Of a stretch of 32,320 bases of DNA, positions 15,705-24,249 are shown one piece after another. This DNA is from Roseburia sp. CAG:303 (GTDB lineage: Bacteria > Bacillota > Clostridia > Lachnospirales > Lachnospiraceae). The translations under genes and the position numbers were made by a program. The notes beneath the pieces are model-generated. The model was not told where the DNA came from. It saw only the letters and a program-made list of their open reading frames with translations, and did not search any database. Positions within the stretch are counted from its first letter, which is position 1, and each line of letters starts with the position of its first letter. Where the stretch lies: positions 16,819 through 49,138 of the forward strand of contig FR900135.1 of NCBI GenBank assembly GCA_000437755.1. The letters run 5' to 3'.

Positions 15705-15971
15705 ATGCTTAATTTTACATTAAAACCCGGAGATTATTTTATGATTGGCGATGATATCAAAGTCGTCATGGCAGGTGGAACTGCAAATAACTGCAGAATT
15801 ATGGTCGAAGCACCGCGGGAGTACAATATCGTCCGCAGCCGTGTCCTCGAAAAACAGGCAGTTACACAGAATGAAAAAGAAAAAATCCACAAATATTATC
15901 CGGAGCCACAGATTCCAAAAGAAGATATCCAGAGATATATAGCGGAACAGAGGGCAGAAAGACAAAAATAA
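15705..15971 (+). CDS. csrA: CsrA-like translational regulator with C-terminal extension
   Basis: CsrA dimers bind GGA motifs in mRNA leaders and block ribosome access. In Bacillus, CsrA represses flagellin (hag). Residues 1-48 align with CsrA: MLNFTLKPGD, FMIGDDIKVVM, CRIMVEAPREYNIVR. R44, the key RNA-contact residue of E. coli CsrA, is kept, but position 6 is Leu rather than Arg. The 88-residue product carries a charged tail of about 35-40 residues beyond the core (E. coli 61, B. subtilis 74). ATG at 15705 follows GGAGG (15694-15698), which is itself part of a CsrA-type site. Flagellin follows 146 bases downstream. No fliW, the usual antagonist, is present here. A longer frame from 15591 crosses the recombination site and is rejected. 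Confidence 0.88.
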   Translation: MLNFTLKPGDYFMIGDDIKVVMAGGTANNCRIMVEAPREYNIVRSRVLEKQAVTQNEKEKIHKYYPEPQIPKEDIQRYIAEQRAERQK

Positions 15972-15984
15972 TCAGTCAGATAGT

Positions 15985-16015
15985 AACCTGCAGATTATCC
16001 TGGGGATTTGCAGTT
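15985..16015 (+). promoter_or_regulatory. Hairpin between csrA and flagellin
   Basis: AACCTGCA (15985-15992) pairs with TGCAGTT (16009-16015) with one bulge, and ATCC (15997-16000) pairs with GGAT (16004-16007). No T-run follows. It may be a processing or attenuation site between csrA and flagellin. Confidence 0.35.
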
Positions 16016-16020
16016 CGCTA

Positions 16021-16048
16021 TAAATAAGGCGGAATATTCCGCAGAAAC
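16021..16048 (+). promoter_or_regulatory. Possible sigma-28 promoter of flagellin
   Basis: TAAA (16021-16024) and GCAGAAAC (16041-16048) resemble the sigma-28/SigD pattern TAAA...GCCGATAA with five of eight bases in the second box. The spacer contains the 14-bp perfect palindrome GCGGAATATTCCGC (16029-16042). Flagellin genes normally use this sigma factor, but the match is modest. Confidence 0.35.
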
Positions 16049-16062
16049 AATAATAACAATAA

Positions 16063-16109
16063 GTGTCAGGAAACGGATTTCAGACACGGAATATAACACA
16101 CATGGAGGT
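16063..16109 (+). promoter_or_regulatory. CsrA-binding leader of flagellin (GGA hairpin plus SD site)
   Basis: The hairpin GTGTC/GACAC (16063-16067, 16083-16087), extended by GAAA/TTTC, exposes CGGA in its loop. ACATGGAGGT (16100-16109) fits the CsrA consensus and includes the Shine-Dalgarno nine bases before the ATG. This two-site layout mirrors the Bacillus hag leader, where CsrA represses flagellin translation. Confidence 0.6.
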
Positions 16110-16117
16110 AAAATATT

Positions 16118-17743
16118 ATGGTTATTCAGCACAATATGCAGGCAGCAAATGCCAACAGACAGTTAGGAACTATTGTATCAAATCAGTCAAAGGCTACTGA
16201 GAAATTATCATCCGGTTACAGAATCAACCGTGCAGCAGATGATGCAGCAGGTCTTTCCATTTCTGAAAAAATGAGAAGCCAGATCAGAGGTTTAAATCAG
16301 GCTTCTACAAATGCAGAAGATGGTATCTCATTAATTCAGACAGCAGAAGGTGCCTTAACAGAGTCACATTCCATTCTTCAGAGAATGAGAGAGCTTTCCG
16401 TACAGGCAGCCAACGGTACAGAAACAGATGACGATAGAGAAGCAGTACAGAACGAAATCTCACAGCTTCAGGATGAATTAGACAGAATCTCAGACACAAC
16501 AGAGTTTAATACCATGAAGTTATTAAACGGAAACCTGGATGGTTCTTCCAGTGCAGATACATCAGCAGGACCAAAGTTTGGTGTGTTTGATGAGAAATTA
16601 AAAGCATTTGTATCATCCGATGTAAATGGTGTTCGAGTTGATACTACGATTACAGCAAAGGTCGGTGCGGAAAGTGCCATCTGGGATAAGACCGGAAAAA
16701 CATTGACATTAAATCTGGTAAAAGATAAAACCTACAGCCAGTCAGAGATTGATGACCTGATAGCAAAGGCAAAGCAGGAAGACAGTCAGGCAACCGGAAC
16801 TCCGGCAAATGTCAGTGTAAAATTTGCATCCGGAGTGTTAACAGCATCCGCAGCTGTTACTGGTACTGCTACTAAAGCCGGCAAAAAAGCAACAAGCGGT
16901 ACAACACAGATTACAACTGATAATTCAGGTTTATTTGTTGGTGCAAATTCCATTAATATTACATCTAAGAAGTATGGTGCAGATAATAATGTTTCTATTT
17001 CTATTTCTTTTGATGCTGAAGTTGGAAAAGAAAGTATTACGAAAAAGTCAAATGCAGCTTCAAACTCAGCAGGAGCAGTTACAGCAGGTGCCGGATATGA
17101 ACTTAAGCTTCAGGCCGGAAAAACATATACAGAGGATGATATTGAGAAATTATTAAAAGAGGCAGGACTTGACTATGATGTAGAATTATCAGGACCGGCT
17201 CCGGATAATAAGGACACTGCGAATACATTATTTGTAACAGGAGCTGCTACAAAGGTTAATGTTACTTTGAAAAATGGTGACGGACTTGGAGATGCGGATG
17301 CATATCTTGGCGATTCAAAATATGATGTGAACTCAGGTGCAGGCGGTGGATTAACACTTCAGATCGGTGCAAATGAAGGTCAGACCATGGAGCTTAGCAT
17401 TGGTGATATGAGTGCCAAAGCATTAGGAGTATCCGGAAGTGCTATCAATATCGCAACACAGGATGGTGCATCGAAAGCAACTACAGTTATCGATGATGCG
17501 ATTAAGAAAGTATCTGCACAGAGAAGTGCATTAGGTGCGGTACAGAACCGTCTGGAGCATACGATTTCAAACCTTGATACATCTTCTGAAAACCTGCAGA
17601 CAGCAGAGTCCAGAATCCGTGATGTAGATATGGCAGAAGAGATGGTAGAATACTCAAAGAATAATATTCTGCAGCAGGCTGCACAGTCTATGTTAGCGCA
17701 GGCTAACCAGTCAACTCAGGGTGTATTATCCTTATTACAGTAA
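16118..17743 (+). CDS. fliC: Flagellin
   Basis: The filament subunit, exported through the flagellar type III system and assembled outside the cell. It is 541 residues. The conserved N-terminal D0/D1 region (about 1-140) begins MVIQHNMQAANANRQLG and includes LQRMRELSVQAAN (87-99), which corresponds to the TLR5-contact region of Salmonella FliC. The conserved C-terminal D1/D0 region (about 455-541) ends MLAQANQSTQGVLSLLQ. The central domain, rich in Ala, Thr, Ser and Gly, is variable and offers many possible O-glycosylation sites. No signal peptide is expected or seen. The leader contains paired CsrA-type sites, and a hairpin terminator follows at 17785. The downstream operon of glycosyltransferases suggests that this protein is their acceptor. 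Confidence 0.97.
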   Translation: MVIQHNMQAANANRQLGTIVSNQSKATEKLSSGYRINRAADDAAGLSISEKMRSQIRGLNQASTNAEDGISLIQTAEGALTESHSILQRMRELSVQAANGTETDDDREAVQNEISQLQDELDRISDTTEFNTMKLLNGNLDGSSSADTSAGPKFGVFDEKLKAFVSSDVNGVRVDTTITAKVGAESAIWDKTGKTLTLNLVKDKTYSQSEIDDLIAKAKQEDSQATGTPANVSVKFASGVLTASAAVTGTATKAGKKATSGTTQITTDNSGLFVGANSINITSKKYGADNNVSISISFDAEVGKESITKKSNAASNSAGAVTAGAGYELKLQAGKTYTEDDIEKLLKEAGLDYDVELSGPAPDNKDTANTLFVTGAATKVNVTLKNGDGLGDADAYLGDSKYDVNSGAGGGLTLQIGANEGQTMELSIGDMSAKALGVSGSAINIATQDGASKATTVIDDAIKKVSAQRSALGAVQNRLEHTISNLDTSSENLQTAESRIRDVDMAEEMVEYSKNNILQQAAQSMLAQANQSTQGVLSLLQ

Positions 17744-17784
17744 TGATTGAGTATTGTAACAGGTGAATTTTCATAAGTGAACTT

Positions 17785-17817
17785 AGAAGGGGATATGCTG
17801 TGGTCATATCCCCTTCT
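17785..17817 (+). terminator. Terminator hairpin after flagellin
   Basis: A perfect 13-bp stem (17785-17797 with 17805-17817) has a seven-base loop. There is no clear T-run, so read-through into the glycan operon at 17860 is possible and could be regulated, for example by an antiterminator. Confidence 0.65.
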
Positions 17818-17859
17818 CTGGTATAAATAGAACAATGGATTTTACTGAGAGGAGCATAT

Positions 17860-18324
17860 ATGGGACAGGCAGAAGATATTAAGATGCAGGAATTATTACG
17901 GCAGCGAAAGACGGATGAGCTGAAACATTATATAGAAGTTGCCCGGACACATTCAAAAAATATGGAAATTATAAATCAGGTTCTTATCATTTTTCAAATA
18001 GAGAGTAGAAGAAATGTAAGAAGCAAGATATTAGACAGATCATTGGAAGTAGAGAATCTGGTGCAGCATTATACTAAAATCAAATTGCTGATTCGCCGGT
18101 TTGACTTTGGTGTATTACAGGAATCAGCAGATGAGCTTTATGATTATATAATAAATGAGAAAATATCAGATACGATGCTCGTGTACTTAATAATGACGAA
18201 TATGTTTCATAAAGAGAGAGTTATTGAGTGCTTTATGAATATGTTTAAAGAAAAAGAAGGAAACAGTTCTTATCGGACAGAATATTATAAAAAAATTTTA
18301 AGAGGAATGAAGGAGAGAAAGTAA
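17860..18324 (+). CDS. Unknown small charged helical protein at the head of the glycan operon
   Basis: I do not recognise this 154-residue protein. It appears almost all helical and highly charged, with no membrane segment, no signal peptide and few glycines. The N-terminal part (about 5-35) is amphipathic. The middle contains RSLEVENLVQHYTKIKLLIRRFD, and the end is basic (KILRGMKERK). It starts with a good ribosome site (AGGAG, 17850-17854), follows flagellin, and ends five bases before a large glycosyltransferase. Position suggests a partner of flagellin export, chaperoning or modification, but nothing in the sequence proves it. Confidence 0.75.
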   Translation: MGQAEDIKMQELLRQRKTDELKHYIEVARTHSKNMEIINQVLIIFQIESRRNVRSKILDRSLEVENLVQHYTKIKLLIRRFDFGVLQESADELYDYIINEKISDTMLVYLIMTNMFHKERVIECFMNMFKEKEGNSSYRTEYYKKILRGMKERK

Positions 18325-18329
18325 GAATT

Positions 18330-21173
18330 ATGGATGATAAGAAAATATGCTTTATTATATGTGCAAATAATGAAATTCAGCTCAGAGAGTGTCGGCTTTA
18401 TATAGATAATCTTATAATTCCGGAGGGATTTTCCGTAGAGATTGAAGAAGTATGGAATGCGAAAAGTATGACCGGCGGATATAATCAGGGAATGAAGAGA
18501 AGTATGGCAAAATATAAAATATATTTGCACCAGGATGTGTTAATTATTAATCGCAGATTTTTAATAGAAATTGTAAAATTGTTTCAGGAATATCCAAAAC
18601 TGGGAATGATAGGGATGGTCGGAAATACCAGACTGGGAAAAGAAATTACACCATGGTCTGAGGGGGCAGTGCGTATCGGACAGCTTTATGCTGACGTTAT
18701 AACAAAAAATGCAAAAGCAAAATTGGGCATGGCAAATGGAAAAAAGCAAAATGTTATTTCTATTGATGGGTTGTTAATGGCAACACAATATGATCTTTCC
18801 TGGAGAGAAGATTTATTTCAGGGCTGGGATATGTATGATTTATCGCAGAGTATGGAGTTCTGGAGAGCCGGATATGAAGTGGCAGTGCCGTATATGGAAG
18901 AGCCCTGGGTGTTTCATGATAATGATGTTCTTAATATGGAAAATTATGAAAAGTGGAAAAAAATATTTGTAAGAGAGTACCGCAGAGACTACACCCGTTG
19001 GAGTGGAAAGCAGTTAGAGGGTACAAAACCATCAAGAGCTGTTTATCAGATATTGGACAAAAAGCAGTATAAGATATCTTTTCCATATCCACCGCTATAT
19101 GAAGAAGATGCAGATTATCTGTGTTTTACGGATTGTAAGAATCTGACTTCAAGTTACTGGAATTTAATTTTTGTAGAAGATGTTAACAGTTCAGAAACGA
19201 AAGAAAAGATAGAAAAAATTTTATCTGGATATAAAGAGTGCAGGGAAATAAAACAAAATGAGATACAGACGGATACACTTTTTGGAAAAGAACAGACACT
19301 GCATTCTGTAATGAAAGTACCGACATTTGAAGAATTGGGAATATCAGGTTTTCAGCCTCAGAATATTGTCAGTGTAAAAGATGAAAACGGTAATTACAAA
19401 TATGAAAAAAACCCGGTTTATACGGATGGAAAATATGAAGGAAGAGAGTACCTGCTGACAATAGGTATGCCTGTCAGCAACCAGATTCGTACCATAGACC
19501 GGTGCTTGTCACATATAAAGCCATTACTGGATCAACTGGATGCAGAACTGGTAGTTGCGGATACGGGAAGTACGGATGGTACAATAGAAGTGTGCAGGGA
19601 ATACGGAGCAAAGATAATACATTTTCCGTGGTGTGACAATATGTCGGCTGCCAGAAATGCAGTTATGAGAAATGCAAAAGGATTATGGTATTTGAGTATT
19701 GATGATGATGAGTGGTTTGAAAATACAGAGGAAATAAGTGATTTCTTTATCAGTGGAAAATATAAAAATTATGATGCCGCAAGTTATGTGCAGAGAAATT
19801 ATATGGATCAGGGAAAAGACGATTATGTGGATTTTCATGCATTAAGATTAGTAAAAATCAGGGAAAAGACACATTTTGAGGGAAGAATACATGATGCCAT
19901 TGTGATAGGGGTGACTCAGGGAATACAGATATGTAATCTTGGTGCTTATGCCCATCATTATGGATTTGCAAGGGATGATATGAATAAAATTGCAGATAAA
20001 GTCAGGAGAAATTTACGGGGACTATTGAGTGATATATATGAATTTCCGGAAGATTTGAGATATATCTTTCAGTTTGCAAACGAATATCAGGTAATAACAG
20101 ATTATGTAGCTGCGGTCAAAGTTTTCAGTGTGGCAGTGTCCATGTCAAAAGAGTTACACACATATCAAAAGATGTGTGCTATTAATTTGTTTGGCTGTGT
20201 GGCTTCATTGGCAGATGAGAATCTGATTCATTATTTTGATATATTAAAGGGATATGTAGAGTATACGGATGCGGAATGGGCATATATGTACTATGAATTG
20301 GCACATTGGGCATACAATAGCGGAAATCAGTCTCCACAGGAAATTTTAAAATATTGTAAGAATGTGGAAGAATATATTCGAAAATACGAAAAAAATAAGA
20401 GAGAAAATTGGGAAGCAACAGAAAAAGGTCTTTATATATGTACAGATAAAAATCATATTATGGATATTCGGATCATTGCATTAAAGCAATACCTGACATT
20501 AAATGATTCATTTAATTCCATTAAGACATTGGATAAAATAGAGTGGCAATATGTAAAAGAAAATGAAGAATTGCTTATTGACAGTATCTGGAACTCAGAA
20601 AAGGTAGTATTTGATTATGCAATCAATAGAATTTCTCCATATATTTATGAACGATGGGGACAGTTCTTTTTAAACCAGATGGTAAACAGCATAAGAGATA
20701 TTATATCTGAAGATGCACTTTATAAGGCTGAGAGAGTTTTGGAAAAAATAAATATCCATACATTAGAAGTATCAATGCAGAAAATAGATGGGTCAGAAAA
20801 AATGATGCGTCTTTTTGATTATAAGATCGGAGATAATACGTCTATTCAGAAGAAATGGATAAGGATGTATGCATTAAAAGAAAAATATAGAAAAAATAAG
20901 CAGAATCAGAATAATTTATCGGATTCTCTGGAGAGGTTCCTTTTGTATTGTGAAGCTGTGTATAAGTTTGTAAAAAGTTATTATTGTCCGGACGTTTTAG
21001 AAACAGAAAATGTGTTGCCACTGGAGCAAAGTGCTGCATATCATGTTGCCAAAGCAGTTTTTCTGGAAAAATGTGATATGAAACAGAGAATTTCATGTTT
21101 AAGCCAGGCTGTTAGAGAATTTCCTGGATTTAAAACTGAAATAGAGCAGATGATAAAACAATTGAATTTCTAG
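18330..21173 (+). CDS. Large two-domain glycosyltransferase with helical C-terminal region
   Basis: A 947-residue protein with two GT-A-type glycosyltransferase domains. Domain 1 (about 1-230) starts KICFIICANNE, has HQD (67-69) in the DxD position and a later WVFHDND, resembling the Glyco_tranf_2_5 group. Domain 2 (about 350-560) is a canonical family 2 transferase with GMPVSN, DTGSTDGT (411-418) and the DxD-type DDDEW (458-462), followed by FEGRIHDA. The remaining roughly 380 residues look helical and TPR-like, which could bind a protein acceptor. No membrane segments were seen, so it is probably cytoplasmic. Together with its place just after flagellin, this suggests a flagellin glycosyltransferase. 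The sugar is unknown. The AAGGAG (18310-18315) is 14 bases from the ATG. Confidence 0.85.
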   Translation: MDDKKICFIICANNEIQLRECRLYIDNLIIPEGFSVEIEEVWNAKSMTGGYNQGMKRSMAKYKIYLHQDVLIINRRFLIEIVKLFQEYPKLGMIGMVGNTRLGKEITPWSEGAVRIGQLYADVITKNAKAKLGMANGKKQNVISIDGLLMATQYDLSWREDLFQGWDMYDLSQSMEFWRAGYEVAVPYMEEPWVFHDNDVLNMENYEKWKKIFVREYRRDYTRWSGKQLEGTKPSRAVYQILDKKQYKISFPYPPLYEEDADYLCFTDCKNLTSSYWNLIFVEDVNSSETKEKIEKILSGYKECREIKQNEIQTDTLFGKEQTLHSVMKVPTFEELGISGFQPQNIVSVKDENGNYKYEKNPVYTDGKYEGREYLLTIGMPVSNQIRTIDRCLSHIKPLLDQLDAELVVADTGSTDGTIEVCREYGAKIIHFPWCDNMSAARNAVMRNAKGLWYLSIDDDEWFENTEEISDFFISGKYKNYDAASYVQRNYMDQGKDDYVDFHALRLVKIREKTHFEGRIHDAIVIGVTQGIQICNLGAYAHHYGFARDDMNKIADKVRRNLRGLLSDIYEFPEDLRYIFQFANEYQVITDYVAAVKVFSVAVSMSKELHTYQKMCAINLFGCVASLADENLIHYFDILKGYVEYTDAEWAYMYYELAHWAYNSGNQSPQEILKYCKNVEEYIRKYEKNKRENWEATEKGLYICTDKNHIMDIRIIALKQYLTLNDSFNSIKTLDKIEWQYVKENEELLIDSIWNSEKVVFDYAINRISPYIYERWGQFFLNQMVNSIRDIISEDALYKAERVLEKINIHTLEVSMQKIDGSEKMMRLFDYKIGDNTSIQKKWIRMYALKEKYRKNKQNQNNLSDSLERFLLYCEAVYKFVKSYYCPDVLETENVLPLEQSAAYHVAKAVFLEKCDMKQRISCLSQAVREFPGFKTEIEQMIKQLNF

Positions 21174-21186
21174 GAGGGGACAAATA

Positions 21187-22272
21187 ATGATATATAAAAT
21201 TACATTTGAGCCGGGGAGTTTAAGTGAAGAGACAGCGGTCAGGGACGATAATGAAAGATATAAAGAATATAGTATAGCTTATGTAGGCATGGGAACGTAT
21301 TGTTGGAGTATGAATATAGATAACGGAATTGAAGGTGAAGCAGATCAGAAAGGAAGGATCAGTTCAAATCTGCTGATAGGTGCATTTAATTCCATTGCAT
21401 ATAATCTAAGAATTATTCTTGGCAGAAATCACAATATGAAGCGGGTCGAACTTGGGGCATTGGGACTTATGCTGGATCAGATAGGAATGGGAGCTAAAGA
21501 TGAAAATTCTCATTTTCGTCAAAAAAGTACGGTGATTATACAGAATGACTGCTGGATAGGAGAAAATGTAACTATAATGGCAGGTGTTACTGTACATAAC
21601 GGAGCTGTTATTGCACAAAATTCGCATGTTGTTTGTGATGTTCCGCCGTATGCAGTGGTTGGAGGAAATCCGGCCAGAATAATAGGATATCGTTTTGAAC
21701 CAGAAATAATTGAACGGCTGCAAAAGATTCAGTGGTGGTCCTGGGGATTAAACAGGATTATGGAAAATGCAAATTATTTTAATGAAGATGTGGCAGGGTT
21801 TTGTGATAGATTTTTCCCGGAAGCAGAGGAAAAATGCAAAGAAATGCAGGTAATGAAAGAAGAAAAAGATACCTATTTTATGTTTGTAGATTATTATGAA
21901 AATTATTGCAGTTATCCATATATCCTGGAATCATTTCTGGATACCTATATTGTAAATGCACAGAAGAAACTGGTGTTATTTATACAGGATGATACAAAAG
22001 AACCGATGATTTCGGACAATATTTTTGAAAATATCCAAAAGACAGTGAATGATATCAGTGCTATGGAAAATATAAAATGTGAGGTAATTCTGGAGAGGGG
22101 AAGTAAAGAGAAGGCAAAGGAAATATTTTATAAATGCAGACATTATATTGTGTCCAGAACTTATTATGCAGTGGAATTTTCCTGCCTGGCAGATATGTGT
22201 GGAATAGAGGTTATTCCGGGATGCGATGATAATATACCGTTTGTAAAGAAGAATAATATATACAAGTCATAG
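21187..22272 (+). CDS. Hexapeptide-repeat acetyltransferase fused to an unknown C-terminal domain
   Basis: A 361-residue protein. The first 200 or so residues form a left-handed beta-helix acyltransferase of the CatB/xenobiotic type: GRNHN with likely catalytic H82, the repeats VIIQNDCWIGENVTIMAGVTV and GAVIAQNSHVV, and the closing VVGGNPARIIGYRF. Such enzymes use acetyl-CoA to O- or N-acetylate sugars. The last 140 or so residues (from about 225, YFMFVDYYENYCSYPYI) are alpha/beta and end in a stretch resembling the nucleotide-sugar-binding half of GT-B enzymes (HYIVSRTYYAVEFSCLADMC). I cannot name that domain. The ribosome site GGAGGGG overlaps the stop of the preceding gene, so translation is probably coupled. 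A glycan-modifying role is inferred. Confidence 0.8.
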   Translation: MIYKITFEPGSLSEETAVRDDNERYKEYSIAYVGMGTYCWSMNIDNGIEGEADQKGRISSNLLIGAFNSIAYNLRIILGRNHNMKRVELGALGLMLDQIGMGAKDENSHFRQKSTVIIQNDCWIGENVTIMAGVTVHNGAVIAQNSHVVCDVPPYAVVGGNPARIIGYRFEPEIIERLQKIQWWSWGLNRIMENANYFNEDVAGFCDRFFPEAEEKCKEMQVMKEEKDTYFMFVDYYENYCSYPYILESFLDTYIVNAQKKLVLFIQDDTKEPMISDNIFENIQKTVNDISAMENIKCEVILERGSKEKAKEIFYKCRHYIVSRTYYAVEFSCLADMCGIEVIPGCDDNIPFVKKNNIYKS

Positions 22273-22290
22273 AAAGTGAGATTATGAATA

Positions 22291-23652
22291 ATGGAACAGA
22301 AACCGGGAAATATTGCGTATTGTATACCAACCTATAATCATCCGGATACAATCAGAGATGTGTTAGAAAAAAGTGCGGCTCTTTATAAGGAATATGGTAT
22401 TGATATCTATATATATGACAGCAGTGAAGAAAGAGATACTGAAGATATCGTGAATGAATTTATTCAATGTGGATATGATAATATTTTTTATATAAAAATG
22501 GAGTGTTCCATAAGGGAAAAAATTAAAAGTATCTTTATGCAGTATGGATGGAAAAAGCAATATAAATATTTTTGGCTTGTGAAAGACAGAAGATGTTTTG
22601 GCGAAAAAACAATAAATAGAATTGTACATAATATAGATGATAATAGCGATGTAATATTTTTAACAATCATATCTAAATATCCAATGGAAGATAAAGAACA
22701 GGAAATACAGGAATATAATACAGATGTAATAGAATTTTACAGAAACTGGGGATGGTTGTCTACATCCATGGATGTAACAATATTGAATACCCGGACAATG
22801 TTATTTAATATTGAAGAAATATATGAGAAATATGCAGATAATGTAATGGAAGCATTTCCGCAATGTATAATATTATGGGAAAATCTGGATGCAAGAAAAG
22901 ATAATGCGAAAATAAGAATGATTTCAAGAGATCATTTGCAGGTATATGAATCCTCATATTCTACATCAGGGTGGAGAAAGAAACGATTTGAAATATTGAA
23001 AACATGGGTAAATGCAAATGATAGTTTACCAGAATATTATCAGAGATATAAAGAAGAAACGACAAAAAAATTTGCAGCTTTACCTTGGTTATTAGGCAGT
23101 ATGGATGAGTTGATCGGGTTGCAAAAGGATAGTTTGTTAGATGAGAAAGTATATGTAAGGATGAAAACTGTTTGGAATCGCCTGGTAGATATTCCGCTAG
23201 ATTGGGTTTATTTGATTATTAATGAGCGATACTTTGAATTAAGACAAATAGTCTTAAAACAAATAGAAAAATTAATAGAAAAAGAAAAATATGAACAGGC
23301 ATATTGGATTTACAAAACTAATACATGGATAGGACGTTATGATAATGATATAGAGTATAAAGTTTTGAACAAGTTTTTTATTATATATCAAAGAGAAAAA
23401 GACAGAGAAAACCGGAATGATGTTTTTTATGCTGTAAAGTCGTATGAAGATATGAAAAATAAATATTTTTCATTAAAGCATCTTTTATGGAGATTGGAAT
23501 ATGAAATAGGAGATAACGAAGAGTTCCATTTGTTGAAATATATGAGAGAATATAAGGTTTCAAATATATTTTTGGCCTATTTGATATCAGAATCGTGTGT
23601 AAATAAAGATAAAGTTGTAAATTCACTGATAAATAGAAATAATAAGGAGTAG
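22291..23652 (+). CDS. Family 2-like glycosyltransferase
   Basis: A 453-residue protein that begins with a GT-A-type motif, IAYCIPTYNHPDTIRDVL (8-25). IYIYDSS follows, then YFWLVKDRRCF (about 91-101), where a DxD motif is expected but only KDRR is found. The second half (about 250-453) is helical and very rich in Lys, Glu and Tyr. The family placement rests on the N-terminal Rossmann-like strand pattern and the genomic context. Loss of the canonical DxD leaves catalytic activity uncertain. The gene is notably A+T-rich, like its neighbours. It is the third glycan-transfer gene in the flagellin-linked operon. Confidence 0.7.
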   Translation: MEQKPGNIAYCIPTYNHPDTIRDVLEKSAALYKEYGIDIYIYDSSEERDTEDIVNEFIQCGYDNIFYIKMECSIREKIKSIFMQYGWKKQYKYFWLVKDRRCFGEKTINRIVHNIDDNSDVIFLTIISKYPMEDKEQEIQEYNTDVIEFYRNWGWLSTSMDVTILNTRTMLFNIEEIYEKYADNVMEAFPQCIILWENLDARKDNAKIRMISRDHLQVYESSYSTSGWRKKRFEILKTWVNANDSLPEYYQRYKEETTKKFAALPWLLGSMDELIGLQKDSLLDEKVYVRMKTVWNRLVDIPLDWVYLIINERYFELRQIVLKQIEKLIEKEKYEQAYWIYKTNTWIGRYDNDIEYKVLNKFFIIYQREKDRENRNDVFYAVKSYEDMKNKYFSLKHLLWRLEYEIGDNEEFHLLKYMREYKVSNIFLAYLISESCVNKDKVVNSLINRNNKE

Positions 23653-23655
23653 CAT

Positions 23656-24240
23656 ATGGAAGAAAGAGTACTGGATGAGAATAAGATTTGTTTTATTGTT
23701 TACACAGATGTATTTGATAAATATAGCGATAGTAGACAATATATCTCAGATTTGAATACATATGGAATGCAGGTGGAGTACTATACGGTAGAAAATGCTA
23801 AGAATAAATATATTGATTTTAACCAGATACTTCAGATATCAGATGCGAAGTACAAAGTATATATGAGTTCGGATTGTTATATTATTAACAAAAATTTTAT
23901 TGGAGATATTATTGCATTAGCAGAAAGCAATCCCTTTATAGGTGCTGTTGGAATTATAGGAACGGCTTTAAAAGCATTTGAGCATGAGGAGATGGTATAT
24001 GGGGAATGTCTGGTTAATGATTTAGGTGATGGAATGAAGAAAGAAAAATATCATGAAATAGAAGATATATATGGAGAAGTAGATTGGTTGGATGAGAAAT
24101 TTATTATTACAGTACAGGATATTTTTTGGAATGAAGAAAAGGATCATGCGGATATCATTCATACGATGGATATGCGGGAGGCAGGATATAAAAATATAGT
24201 TGTACGTCAGGAAAAACAATGGGTTATGATTGAAAGATAA
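23656..24240 (+). CDS. Short paralog of the N-terminal glycosyltransferase domain
   Basis: A 194-residue protein that aligns by eye with the first 200 or so residues of the 947-residue glycosyltransferase at 18330: shared KICFI start, VENAK/VWNAK, AKYKVYMSSD against AKYKIYLHQD, IINKNF against IINRRF, and IGAVGIIG against LGMIGMVG. The HQD site reads SSD and the late FHDND segment is missing. It is therefore a divergent stand-alone copy, possibly inactive or an accessory subunit. It begins four bases after the preceding stop and ends ten bases before rfbF. Its function is unknown. Confidence 0.7.
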   Translation: MEERVLDENKICFIVYTDVFDKYSDSRQYISDLNTYGMQVEYYTVENAKNKYIDFNQILQISDAKYKVYMSSDCYIINKNFIGDIIALAESNPFIGAVGIIGTALKAFEHEEMVYGECLVNDLGDGMKKEKYHEIEDIYGEVDWLDEKFIITVQDIFWNEEKDHADIIHTMDMREAGYKNIVVRQEKQWVMIER

Positions 24241-24249
24241 AGGTATATT

